From Cladophialophora immunda (Eukaryota; Ascomycota; Eurotiomycetes; Chaetothyriales; Herpotrichiellaceae), in NCBI RefSeq assembly GCF_000835495.1, contig NW_015622543.1:3770619-3834618 (forward strand): a DNA stretch of 64,000 nucleotides. Reading direction: 5' to 3'. The translations under genes were made by a program, and so were the position numbers. Position 1 is the first letter of the stretch. Every line of letters begins with the position of its first letter. This document shows positions 36,794-46,600 of the stretch, piece by piece. Below the pieces are notes generated by a model. It ran no database searches. It was not told where the DNA came from and saw only the letters and a list, made by a program, of their open reading frames with translations.

Positions 36794-37854
36794 ATGGACT
36801 CGGCAGAGTCGTCGTCGAAGAGCCTGTTGTTGACTTACCGCGACTCGCTTTCTGACGGCGTAGACGAGGCGTTATATCATACTGAGAAAAGACCTGTTCA
36901 TCGGAAATGTCCATATCCATCACTTTACACCGCCATTGTTCACCTCGCCATCCTCATCCTCGTTCCTGCGGTGATTGTTCTACATCGGCGGGCCGGAAAG
37001 GGACAGATTAATGATCCCATGCTCCAACTATACTGTGAGAATTAGCCCGTCGAGCGCGTCATAGAGAGCCTCCAGCCACTAACTCGCGGTGTATCCAGCT
37101 CCTGTCAACGACCACATTGAACATGAAATCAAATTGATCAAAGGAGGCTTTGCGTTCAGCAATGACCCTGACGCAAAGGCATACGTTGGGTCTAGCAACG
37201 CCACGAACGAACTGTGGTTAGATCTGTACCAATATTGTTCGTGACGAAACCTTCCCTCGGATCGATCGTGGGATAGCCGAGAAATTGACATACTTCGCAA
37301 CAGCGGGACCGAGCATCATTTCCGCCGAGGAGAATGCTCTCCTCCCTCAAAAGACTTCGAATATCAAGGGCCATCCAGATAAGCACGTCATGATCCTGGA
37401 AGTCTTCCACGAGTTACATTGCCTGGTAAGTAACATGACCGGCCGCCTCCCGCGGGAGATGTATTAGTAACTCTAACTGTATGCTCAGGATCGTATTCGT
37501 CAGAGTCTGTACCCCGAGACATTCGGATGGGTGACCTATCCGGACGGAACCAAGGACACGAAGAAAATGGGCCACCTTGGTATGTTCCACGAGCCGTCTT
37601 GCCCACATAAGACAAGGAGACCGATTGAAGACTGAGACAACATCGACTGACTCCCATTTCATCTCGGACCAGAACACTGCGTCGATCTGCTGCGACAGAC
37701 AATCATGTGTGTCGGGGACACGAGCGTGGGGATCTTCCAGCGACAAGAAGATGGCTCCTTGAAGGCCGATTCGGATGTCTTGAGGGTGTGTAGAAGCTTT
37801 GAGAAGATCCACGAGTGGGCTGCGGGGCGACATGCTCAAGTCGCTGTCGCGTGA
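36794..37854 (+). CDS. UstYa-family (DUF3328) oxidase
   Basis: Member of the UstYa/DUF3328 family (PF11807), whose characterised members carry out oxidative cyclisation or other tailoring of fungal RiPPs. Exons 36794-37034, 37099-37236, 37304-37425, 37489-37579 and 37673-37854 give 257 residues. There is a short cytosolic N-terminus, then one membrane helix (IVHLAILILVPAVIVL, residues about 45-60), then a lumenal domain. Both family HxxHC motifs are present: HELHC near residue 162 and HLEHC near 197, the second followed by VDLLRQ and completed by the last intron. The preceding GPSIISAEENALLPQKT also matches the family. Proximity to the Kex2-repeat precursor indicates they work together in the secretory pathway. 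Confidence 0.9.
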
Positions 37855-38685
37855 TTTTCAGAACTTGTTCTCTCGGTATCTGAGCCGTCGTTCGAGAATC
37901 GAGATTTGGAACACCCGGACAACACCGCCTTGACCCGATACTCAGTTTATTGAATTCTCGGTAAAAACTTGGTTTCCGTAACGAGAGCGAGAATTCATCT
38001 TGGGGTGGACTCGTTTGGCTCGGACGATGTCGTTCAGATCCAGCGTCAAGGGGGGGGGGNNNNNNNNNNNNNNNNNNNNNNNNNNNNNNNNNNNNNNNNN
38101 NNNNNNNNNNNNNNNNNNNNNNNNNNNNNNNNNNNNNNNNNNNNNNNNNNNNNNNNNNNGGGGGGGGCTAGATAAAGGCGAAAAGGGAACCAAAATCGAA
38201 CAATCTACCAAACACCTATATCTAGCCGGAAGTAACCCACATGGCCCAGGCCGAAAAGGTGCACACTCGGCCTCCGAAATCGCCGTCAGAAGCAGCAGGG
38301 AACCGCGGTCTGGGAGCTTGCCTGAGGGCTCGAAACAGCAGTCTTATAGAGCCCGTTTCCAGGTATTCGGCGTATGCCCGACAGCGCCTTGCCGTAAGGG
38401 GTATGTATCGACGGCCTGAATAGGCACTTGTATATCACAGGCATGTCATGTTCTACCCGAAGCAATGCCTTTAATCGAACATGATAATTCTTCGACGTCC
38501 GGCTTTTGACCACTTGGCCCCCAAGCAAAGAATAGAGTTGAAACTGAGAGCATGTTCAATTGGCTCTGGCTGACGTCTTTCATGGATCAAGGGTGGTGTC
38601 CACAGACTGACGGTTGCGGGTCTTGTAGAGACCGATTCAATAGAGCCACCACTTTTGCAGGAATCGAGACTGTTTACACGCGGCT
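37855..38685. other. intergenic interval containing an assembly gap
   Basis: Holds a run of 100 N at 38060-38159 flanked by G homopolymers (9 G on the left, 8 on the right). The length of the gap is therefore nominal. Nothing coding was recognised on either side. Any additional small gene of the RiPP locus could be hidden here. Confidence 0.6.
38060..38159. other. assembly gap (100 N)
   Basis: Exactly 100 N with G homopolymers on both sides. A round number indicates unknown true length. Confidence 0.98.
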
Positions 38686-40473
38686 CTACTCTTGAAGCTC
38701 GATCCTGGGGCCGTGATAGTGCCTTCGGCCATGTAGGAACCAATTGATGATGACTATCACCCCGACAATACCAATCATCACGGAACTATAATCTAAATTT
38801 GGCGTCAGTATGTGTAGCAGGCAGAAAAAAAGAACGAAACGAAGGAAAGTGCGAGCACTCGAAAAGTGAGATGTACTCATATTGCCGGCTGTGACAGGCC
38901 TGAACGGCGGGATGCAAAAGACTCCGATGAACAGGAGTCCAAACAACACGACGAGGATGTTGGCGGTCCAGCCGATCACCGGGGGAAGGCGGAAGGCTCG
39001 ATTCGGAGGCAAAAATTCGGGCGACCGTCGTCGATACAGGAGGAGGGCGGCCGGAGGAATAAAAGAGATCTGCTGGAGGACAAACGCGGAGGAGAGGATG
39101 GCATTGAAAGCTAATTGAGGGTTCAGTTCGTCGAATGGAGGCGAGTAGTCGGAGACAATCTCACCGGTTTGGGAGGCCACAAAGATACAGCCACAAATCA
39201 CCAAGATGACCCAGTTCAGGAGCAAGGCATTGACCGGCACCTCCAACTTTGGGTGGATGGTCGTCAAGTATCGTGAAAACAACAACCCGTTGTCACGTGC
39301 AAAGGACCAGGTGATGCGACTCGACGTCTGGATGATCGCATTCAGCACAAACCAGCTCAAAACCACGCCCACGGCCGTGAAAACCGCGGCAGCCGTCTCG
39401 CTCCGCATGCCTTGGGCGTACACTTCAAATGTGATGTAGCTAAAGGACCACGGGTCAGTATACTGTTCGGAACATGACCCGCCAAGCGTGGAAACATACC
39501 CAGAGATCTCCAAGATGGCATCGATATCCGTGATCGAGTACAAAAGAATGATCGAGAAGGGGAACGCGGTGAGAAAGCCGATGGTCACCGCCAACATTGT
39601 GGCGCGAGGAACCACCTTTCTCGGATTCTGGCACTCTTCGGCGAGGTGGAGCGTGGAGTCGATGCCCGCAAACATGAAAGCCGTCGTGAGGAGGCCGGTG
39701 AGGAAACAGAGCCCATCCGGCCAGCCCGTCTCATTGATGAAGGTGCCCCAGACGAACTCCGAGGGTGCCTTGGGAGAGGAACGAGCGAGGAGTGTGATGG
39801 AGGTGGTCACGAACAGCGTGAGGGTGAGAGCGACTGTATGGCGAACAAGGAGATCAGCATCGAGTCGAAGGCCAGAGGAGTCGATCGACTTACATCCGAC
39901 ATCGTGGAGCCGCGGGGTCCTCTTTAGGACAAAGATATTGATCACTAGCACAAACAGGGCCAGGACTTGGTAGATGAGAAATTCGTGCCAGGCCTTGGGC
40001 ACGTAGCCTGGGTTATATGCGGCGGCCATGGCAACGATCTGTTCGGCCGGAACCATCAAAACTGCAGCGCCAATGGCCACCCAGGAAAAGACGGCGAAGA
40101 TTCCACAGATGTAGGATAAAAGCAGGGCCGTCCTCTCCGGGGCAAGAATGGAGACGAAGTGATATTGCCCACCAGCCGTAGGATAGACACTAGCCAGCTC
40201 GGCCAATGTAAGAGCGAGGCTCAGTGCAGCGGCGGTGCTGATGAACATGCCATAGAGGAGGGTCACCGGCCCGCCTTGCAGAATGACAATCTGCAATGTT
40301 GCCGCCACACCGGCCCAGCTGTTGCAGATGTTGAAGCCCAGCGCGATCAAACTCAACGGGCCGATATTGGCCTTGACATTGGCCTTGGTGAGATTCAGCA
40401 CCTTCACCTCGCTTTGCTCGATGGAGGAGACCTCCTCGAGACCTGTCTCGAATTTGGTCTCGGTGATCGACAT
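38686..40473 (-). CDS. amino-acid/GABA permease (APC superfamily)
   Basis: Plasma-membrane amino-acid, choline or GABA permease-like transporter, 527 residues after removing in-frame introns 39834-39893, 39440-39499 and 38793-38876. The signature block after helix 1 is GFNICNSWAGVAATLQIVILQGG, followed by ELASVYPTAGGQYHFVSILAP, typical of fungal GABA/choline permeases. About twelve hydrophobic segments follow, including SWVAIGAAVLMVPAEQI and RITWSFARDNGLLFSRYL. The start MSITET at 40473 was chosen because the frame upstream (to 40575) lacks family similarity. Substrate cannot be told. It might be part of the RiPP locus or simply a neighbour. Confidence 0.87.
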   Translation of the reverse strand: MSITETKFETGLEEVSSIEQSEVKVLNLTKANVKANIGPLSLIALGFNICNSWAGVAATLQIVILQGGPVTLLYGMFISTAAALSLALTLAELASVYPTAGGQYHFVSILAPERTALLLSYICGIFAVFSWVAIGAAVLMVPAEQIVAMAAAYNPGYVPKAWHEFLIYQVLALFVLVINIFVLKRTPRLHDVGCKSIDSSGLRLDADLLVRHTVALTLTLFVTTSITLLARSSPKAPSEFVWGTFINETGWPDGLCFLTGLLTTAFMFAGIDSTLHLAEECQNPRKVVPRATMLAVTIGFLTAFPFSIILLYSITDIDAILEISGYVSTLGGSCSEQYTDPWSFSYITFEVYAQGMRSETAAAVFTAVGVVLSWFVLNAIIQTSSRITWSFARDNGLLFSRYLTTIHPKLEVPVNALLLNWVILVICGCIFVASQTGEIVSDYSPPFDELNPQLAFNAILSSAFVLQQISFIPPAALLLYRRRSPEFLPPNRAFRLPPVIGWTANILVVLFGLLFIGVFCIPPFRPVTAGNMSTSHFSSARTFLRFVLFFCLLHILTPNLDYSSVMIGIVGVIVIINWFLHGRRHYHGPRIELQE

Positions 40474-42080
40474 GGCTGTGGGTTCTGCAAGATGAATCAA
40501 CCGGCTGCGCGTGGTTCGAAAGAAGCGGAAGAAAGGTAGGGGGTTTACTCTGTGGTGGCTTTGAACGGTCGTCATCCATCATATTTCTTCCCTTACGGCC
40601 ACGGTCAATGTGCGGAGGAAGACACAGAAATAGGAATCTGAAAGATGCAGTCAGGTCGAGACCCCTGATATTTGTGTTCTTTGAGCATCACCGCCGCGGG
40701 CTCTCCTCAGACACCCTGCACAACGCCAACCATAGAGGGCACGCCCGAGCCCTGTCCATGGGTGAGCAGGACGGTGGGGTGCGGGCGCGCTTCGTAGTCT
40801 CTTAAACGCGTCAAGGTCTGGGGCCGTGCCAGACAGCCCTTGGATTGGAATCAAAAGGATGCATCGCATCATGACATTCAGTATTCGGCCAACACCTCCA
40901 ACTCATCGCTCTTGCGGAGCTCGCACTTGAGATAGCGGTAGAGAGATATGAATAGGGCCGAGCCGCGGCAAAGAGCTTATCTCTTACGATGGGAAGCGAA
41001 GGCGGATGGTATTCTGGAGATAGTGGCGGTCCTCATTCTAAGGCGAGCCGGCAAAAGGTCCCAAGGTGGAGTCATTAGACGGTATCGTAGGGTTGCGGAG
41101 TGGAAGCGAAGCCACGAACACAAGGAGGGGGGAGAGTCGGTCAAGGGATTGGCCAGGCGGTGACTTCGCTGAATACCCGTCTAGGCCATGCAAAGACAAA
41201 AGATGAAGCTGAAGGTGCTATGAATAGTGAACGCGTTTAAATGGAGTTCGACCAACGCAACACCGCGATTCGCGATACTCTTTCACCCCCGAACAGGACT
41301 AGTTCCGACTGTGGACCCAGATGGGGGACCAGGGACTTCCAATTCCTGATTCCTGAAAGATCTCCGATATCTCCATCAGAGCTCAAGGAACACTTGCTGA
41401 CAGCTCTCTACGCGGGGCTAGATGCGGTAAGATGCGGTAAGACGTCTCCAGAGTACCCTACCTGCCTATCTACCCGGCTAGTAAAAGCTTTCCTTGACCA
41501 CCTGCTCAATTTCCTATCCACTTCTCCATTTCTTCCGGTGCTGATCTCACAGAGCTTGCTGTACGGAGCTTGAATCATCCTCTCGCGTGTCGCCCGTACA
41601 ATGACCTCGTCCGCCGCATCCGACGGTACAATCGACCCCGAGGGCCGAGGATGAAGATGTGTTACAGAGAGGGCTCTGGGGTGGATTTGAACTCTCAGAT
41701 CTCGCCGTCGCCGTCGAATGGCCCATGTCCCCACGGTTCAAGTCGTGGACCATAGGCTCAAGATCACGTCACAGACATATGTATAAATCCATCCATGGAC
41801 TAGATGTTGGTGGTGCAGCAATGATCGTGTCTCTCCACGATAACTTGTCAGAACGTCAGTGATGGATGGAGTGGCAAGGTTGCAGTCAATCGGAGAAATC
41901 TCCACCATTGAAGCTCTGCTCATTCAATCGGCGCCGTCTAGGTATAGTTGTACTCTATATTGCAAACACTCCCTCGACTTGCTCGACATCCAGGACCGGC
42001 AAGGGCAGTGAGCAACGCCATTCCCTCACCTGCAGCGGAGAGGGTAATTGCTGACAGGTCTTCTTATCTGAACACTCTTT
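40474..42080. other. intergenic, nothing assigned
   Basis: 1.6 kb between the permease start and the esterase 3' end. Frames are short. A direct duplication AGATGCGGTA occurs at 41419-41438. A TGGATTTGAACTCTCA stretch at 41681 looks like a tRNA T-arm on the minus strand, but no cloverleaf could be built. Confidence 0.4.
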
Positions 42081-43046
42081 CTAGAAGCTCTGCATCGCCG
42101 CCAGTCGATTTGCGTGTGCCCGCTGCGCCACACTCGTCTCGGGCGCAAGAAACTCAAAGGCGTGCGGCACCCCGGGGTACAGGTGGAACTCGACGTCGAT
42201 GTTCTCCGCGACAAGCCTGGTGGCGTATGCCATGTCCTCGTCGCGGAAGATGTCTAGCCCGCCCACGTCAATGAACGTGGGCGGCAGTCCAGCCAGGCTT
42301 TTCGCCCGCGCCGGGGCCGCGTACTGGGAGACGTCGGCGTCCTCCTTTCCTGCTCGACCCCCGAGCAACGCCGTCCAGCCGGTGACGTTGTCGTCGTTGG
42401 TCCAAAGCGCATAGGGCTCGATCGCCTTGTCAGCGACCATGTTGCGGTCGTCCAGCATGGGATAGACGAGAATCTGCTTTGCAAGAGGGGGTTGCAGGTT
42501 CTGGTCTCGCGCCATCAGGGCCACCCCGGCGGCGATGCCACCTCCGGCGCTCTCCCCCATGACCGCTATCCTGGCTGGATCGATGTTGAACTGCTTCGCA
42601 TTCTGGGTGAGCCAGATCAGCGCAGCATAGCAATCATCTACCAAGGTCGTGTTTTGATGTTCGGGCGCCAGGCGATATTCGACGCTGAAGACAGGCACTC
42701 CGGTCCGCTCGACCACCGAGGCCAGGGCGGGTGCAAAAGCCGGGACCGACCCAAGAATCATCCCCCCGCCGTGACAATGGAGAATGGCCGGGCCCAGCGC
42801 TGAGCGGGTGGTCTTTGCGACGAACCTGTGGACCGGAATCTTGAACCCGTCGGCGGCCTCGACTTCGTGCACGCTCTGGTCCACATCCTTTGCCGGCGCG
42901 ACGCGACTCATTAGGAGACCGAGCTCGGCGACGCCCCTTTCCCGATGTGTTTGAACGTCGTGCAGTGCCGGTTTCGGCAACGTCGCTACGGCTGGGAGCA
43001 GGGGCGCCACTGCTTCATAGTATTCGGGGTCAACAGAGAGAGGCAT
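42081..43046 (-). CDS. HSL-family esterase/lipase (alpha/beta hydrolase_3)
   Basis: Single-exon 321-residue hydrolase of the hormone-sensitive-lipase family (PF07859). The oxyanion motif HGGG is in ILHCHGGGMILGS. VEYRLAPEH is the conserved strand after it. The nucleophile elbow is AVMGESAGGGIAAG. The acid and histidine are in DIFRDEDMAYA and GVPHAFEFL. No signal peptide is seen, so it is likely cytosolic. GC-rich codon use is higher than in the neighbouring intergenic DNA. Probable small ester or lactone substrate. It may belong to cluster B or act independently. Confidence 0.9.
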   Translation of the reverse strand: MPLSVDPEYYEAVAPLLPAVATLPKPALHDVQTHRERGVAELGLLMSRVAPAKDVDQSVHEVEAADGFKIPVHRFVAKTTRSALGPAILHCHGGGMILGSVPAFAPALASVVERTGVPVFSVEYRLAPEHQNTTLVDDCYAALIWLTQNAKQFNIDPARIAVMGESAGGGIAAGVALMARDQNLQPPLAKQILVYPMLDDRNMVADKAIEPYALWTNDDNVTGWTALLGGRAGKEDADVSQYAAPARAKSLAGLPPTFIDVGGLDIFRDEDMAYATRLVAENIDVEFHLYPGVPHAFEFLAPETSVAQRAHANRLAAMQSF

Positions 43047-43682
43047 TTTGTTGGCGAGGTACGGTATTTGCGGATGGGTGAAGGTCGGAAAGGCTGGCCT
43101 AGCACTACGAGCAGGTAGCCATCAGCATTTTTAATACTAGGAGTTCCTTAGAGTGCTGGATGGTGAGCCATCTCATCGGCTGGATCTAGAGCTAGAAACT
43201 CGTACTAAAAGGACGGATCACGGAGTCATCACGGCTGCAACCGCGGTGCTTGCTAGTGCACAGACAGCTGCTGGAAACGGAAAGGGACTTGGAGAGTGTG
43301 AGAGGTCAAGATTCGCAGCCGAGTATTGTGGTATACGGCGTCTTGAGAGAACAAGGCTTGCACCCTTTGCATCAGGTTGGTCTTCTCATTAAACATGATT
43401 GAATAACATGGGTATACACACTCAGCTTCTAAGGAGACGACGATCCGCCTCGATATATCTAGTCGACACTCTTTGTAACCCAGGTTGCAGACACGAGAAT
43501 GCCTCTGCTCCCAACGTCGACCTGTTTGATCCTTGCTTCAAAAGAGGACTCGTCGCACAATTCGTGACACATTTCATACACACGTATCGTATCAAATATC
43601 TAGGAATGAGGCAGGATACATTCCTCCAAGGGACTCCCAGACTGTTCGAGGGTATACCTCACTCCTCCACCGGCAGCATTCA
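43047..43682. other. intergenic, nothing assigned
   Basis: Upstream region of the minus-strand esterase plus the 3' flank of the phytochrome gene. No exon supported. Confidence 0.4.
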
Positions 43683-46600
43683 TCATGTCGTTTCGTTGAC
43701 TGGCACAACAGTTGCCTCTGAAGGTGGTGATTGCTCGGCCGATGTGGTTCCCGACATTTCGTGATCACTTTGTTCTGTTTGCTTGGTAGGCTTCTCCTGA
43801 CTCGGCTTGGTGTTGATACCAAAAGGGTCTTGTAGTTCGTCCCGCGGGGAAAACCAACCTCCCCTCTCCCATTTGCCCGGCTCGTAGACACATTCGTTCC
43901 GGGCGTCCTCGTCGACAATCCCCTTTAACAGCAAGTCCACACGCTTGAAATCCACCGGTTTCAATATCCACCCGTCGAAGCCTGTTTGCACATATTTGGC
44001 GTGCTCCTTCTCGACAAGCGAAGCAGAGACCGCAAAAATAGGAATCCGTCCGTTGTGCCCAGCTCTACTGGAGAGACACGACTTGCCGTGGGTTTTCTCG
44101 AATGACCGAATCATCTTTGTGGAGCTGAATCCGTCCACAATGGGCATTTGAAGGTCCATCAGAATGGCGTCGAATGAGGCTGGCTGTTCACCGTGGGCCG
44201 AGGAACACTCCTCACCATTCACCGTCAGATGGACCGCGTGTCCAAGCTTTTCTAGACGTTTCCTCATTATTTTGCTGTTGATGGGGTCGTCTTCCGCGAC
44301 TAGGACCGAGAAGTTATCGGATGATGTTGCTTTCGGCGTTTCGGTTGTATCAGATCTTGTGCCTACAGATTCCGGCTCTTCGAAAAGGACCTTGGGGCCA
44401 GATATTGATCCGCTCGGCTGTTCAGGCTGGTTATTAGGTACTCGGATAGGTCGCAGAGGAGTCCCAGAGTCTTTTATCTTCTCGGACCCTGGTGTCCGAG
44501 AGAACGCAAACTTCAGTTCTCTTGGAGAGGGGAGACTTTTCGATTTGGGAGCATTTGGGGAGGCTTCTGATAGATTTAGAGAGATGCGGCGAGAGTCTTT
44601 GGCGCTAAGACTAGAACTGCTATTCGGTTGCTCAGCCAGGTGCAAAGGCTGCTGAATAGCGTCAATGAGTCTGTCCGCGTCACTCCTCTGGCTCGCATCG
44701 CTTTTGAGGCTGAGCCCACTCTTTCCGCTCTTCAGACTTGCCAGGCTGTTCATGCTCCCAGCACTTTCTCTACGAAGCAAGGGAGGCGGCTCGGAGGCTT
44801 TTGGCAGGTTCTGGTAGATCAAGGTGACTTCGCCTTCACGGTGTCCTCCAGAAGTGGAAGGTCGAGAAACTGCACCTGATGATTGAGGACGATGGTCGAG
44901 TTGAGCGGGCTTGGACCCTCCATTATCAAAGCTTAGAACAATGACGAATCGGGAGCCTTTTCCCTCTTCCGTTTTCACTCGCAACTGCCCATTCATATTC
45001 CGAATGGTACGTGCTACAACAGCGAGCCCGAGACCGAGAGCCATGTTTTCGGATTGCGCCTTATCGACGAACCTATCACTCGTGATGGCTGTATGGCTCT
45101 GCAGATCCTCTTCGTAGGAAACTTCTTCAAGTTCTCTAAACAAGGCGTCGACTTTGGTCTGAGACATCCCTACCCCGGAATCCTCGACGACGACTTCGAT
45201 CTCGGTCTTGCCCTGCGCTTGTGCAGTGGGCAAAGTATACGCTTCGACGACGACTTTTCCTTCTTTTGTGTGCTGTATCGCATTCGCAATGAGGTTAGAC
45301 ACCACTTGTCGAACTCGTCGATAATCTCCCATGACCTGTTGAGGCAGCTCGGGCTGGATCGAGACCTCGTACTGTAGATTTTTTCGCTTCGCATCGCCAA
45401 TAAAAGGATCAGAGGCGTCCTTCAAGGTCTGAGGGAGGTTGAAAGGCTCATCCTTGACCAGGGTCTGTCCCCCTTCTGTCTTCGTGAGGTCCAGCAGATC
45501 GTTGATGACATAAACCAACGATTTCGAGGCGGAATGGGACCTAGCCAGGTTCTCTCGGGTGTCCTGGTCCAGCTGGCCTTCGAGCGCGATCTCCAGGTAG
45601 TTAATGATTGCATTCAACGGGGTGCGAACCTCATGCGCGGAATTCGCAAGCAGAAGACGAGTGAGCTGACTGTTTTGAAGGGCCGCTTCTTTCTGCCGCC
45701 AGACCTCGATGAATTTGCCGTAGACAAGACACAGGACCGACGCTGTCTCTATCTCCTCGTCCGTCCAGTCTCGACATCGACCTACGATGGTCTCGCTCCA
45801 CGCTTTGAAGCTTGTTCTGGGTTCAAGGTAGCCTTCAGTTCCTTCCCTGATGAACTTTTCGTAGGGATTGCCAGCCCATTTAACTTCTTGCAACACACCT
45901 TTACGGAAAAAAGCAATAAAGTCATTGCCACCAGTCGACAGAGGGACGAAAAGGACACCCGCCAGGAATTTCCAGCCCGGTTCGTATCGCAGATCAGGAA
46001 AATCGTTGCTGATGTCCTGGGAGCAGAACACGGCGCTCATCCCTCTCATCCGAAGGTATTCGACCATGGCAAGGACCTCTTGGAGGTGGCCTCGGGGGTG
46101 GCCCAGGATCTTCGTCTCATCCCTAATAGATAGTGCACCGACATCAGCGTCGAACAATTTCAATAGGTCGTCGGATGAGGCCACGATATACCCCGACGGG
46201 TTTGTTGCGGTAGAGGAGGTGTTGATAAGTTTACGAGCTTGCAACCTGGAAGCGTAGGAAAGTCGTTCCACATTTCGAGAGGCCGTGTCACCGACTAACC
46301 GACACATCTTGCGGATGGGGAACGACACCCTCATCCCCTTGGCTCCATATGAATGGCAAGAAATCAATCCCCACAGTTCATTGAAGGCGTTGATTGAGAT
46401 CGACATGGATGACCGGACGCCCATGTTGGCGAGATACTTCAGGTGGATCGGAGACATCGCGCGGAGGTTGGCATGTGTCATATCGAGAGGCTTCTCCAGG
46501 TCTTCCACGGTCCTGCACACGAGTCGGGCTGTCTCCTGATCTCGATCGTAGAGCAGGCGGACTTTGTTGATCTTATACAGATCTCGCGCCTGTTTGGGTA

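Noticed and set aside
38686..40575. Longer permease starting at 40575
   Set aside because: The extra 34 residues are Arg/His-rich without family similarity; MSITET at 40473 fits the family start.
41675..41760. Possible tRNA on the minus strand (T-arm-like GAGTTCAAATCCACC)
   Set aside because: No acceptor stem pairing, D-arm or anticodon stem could be built around it.
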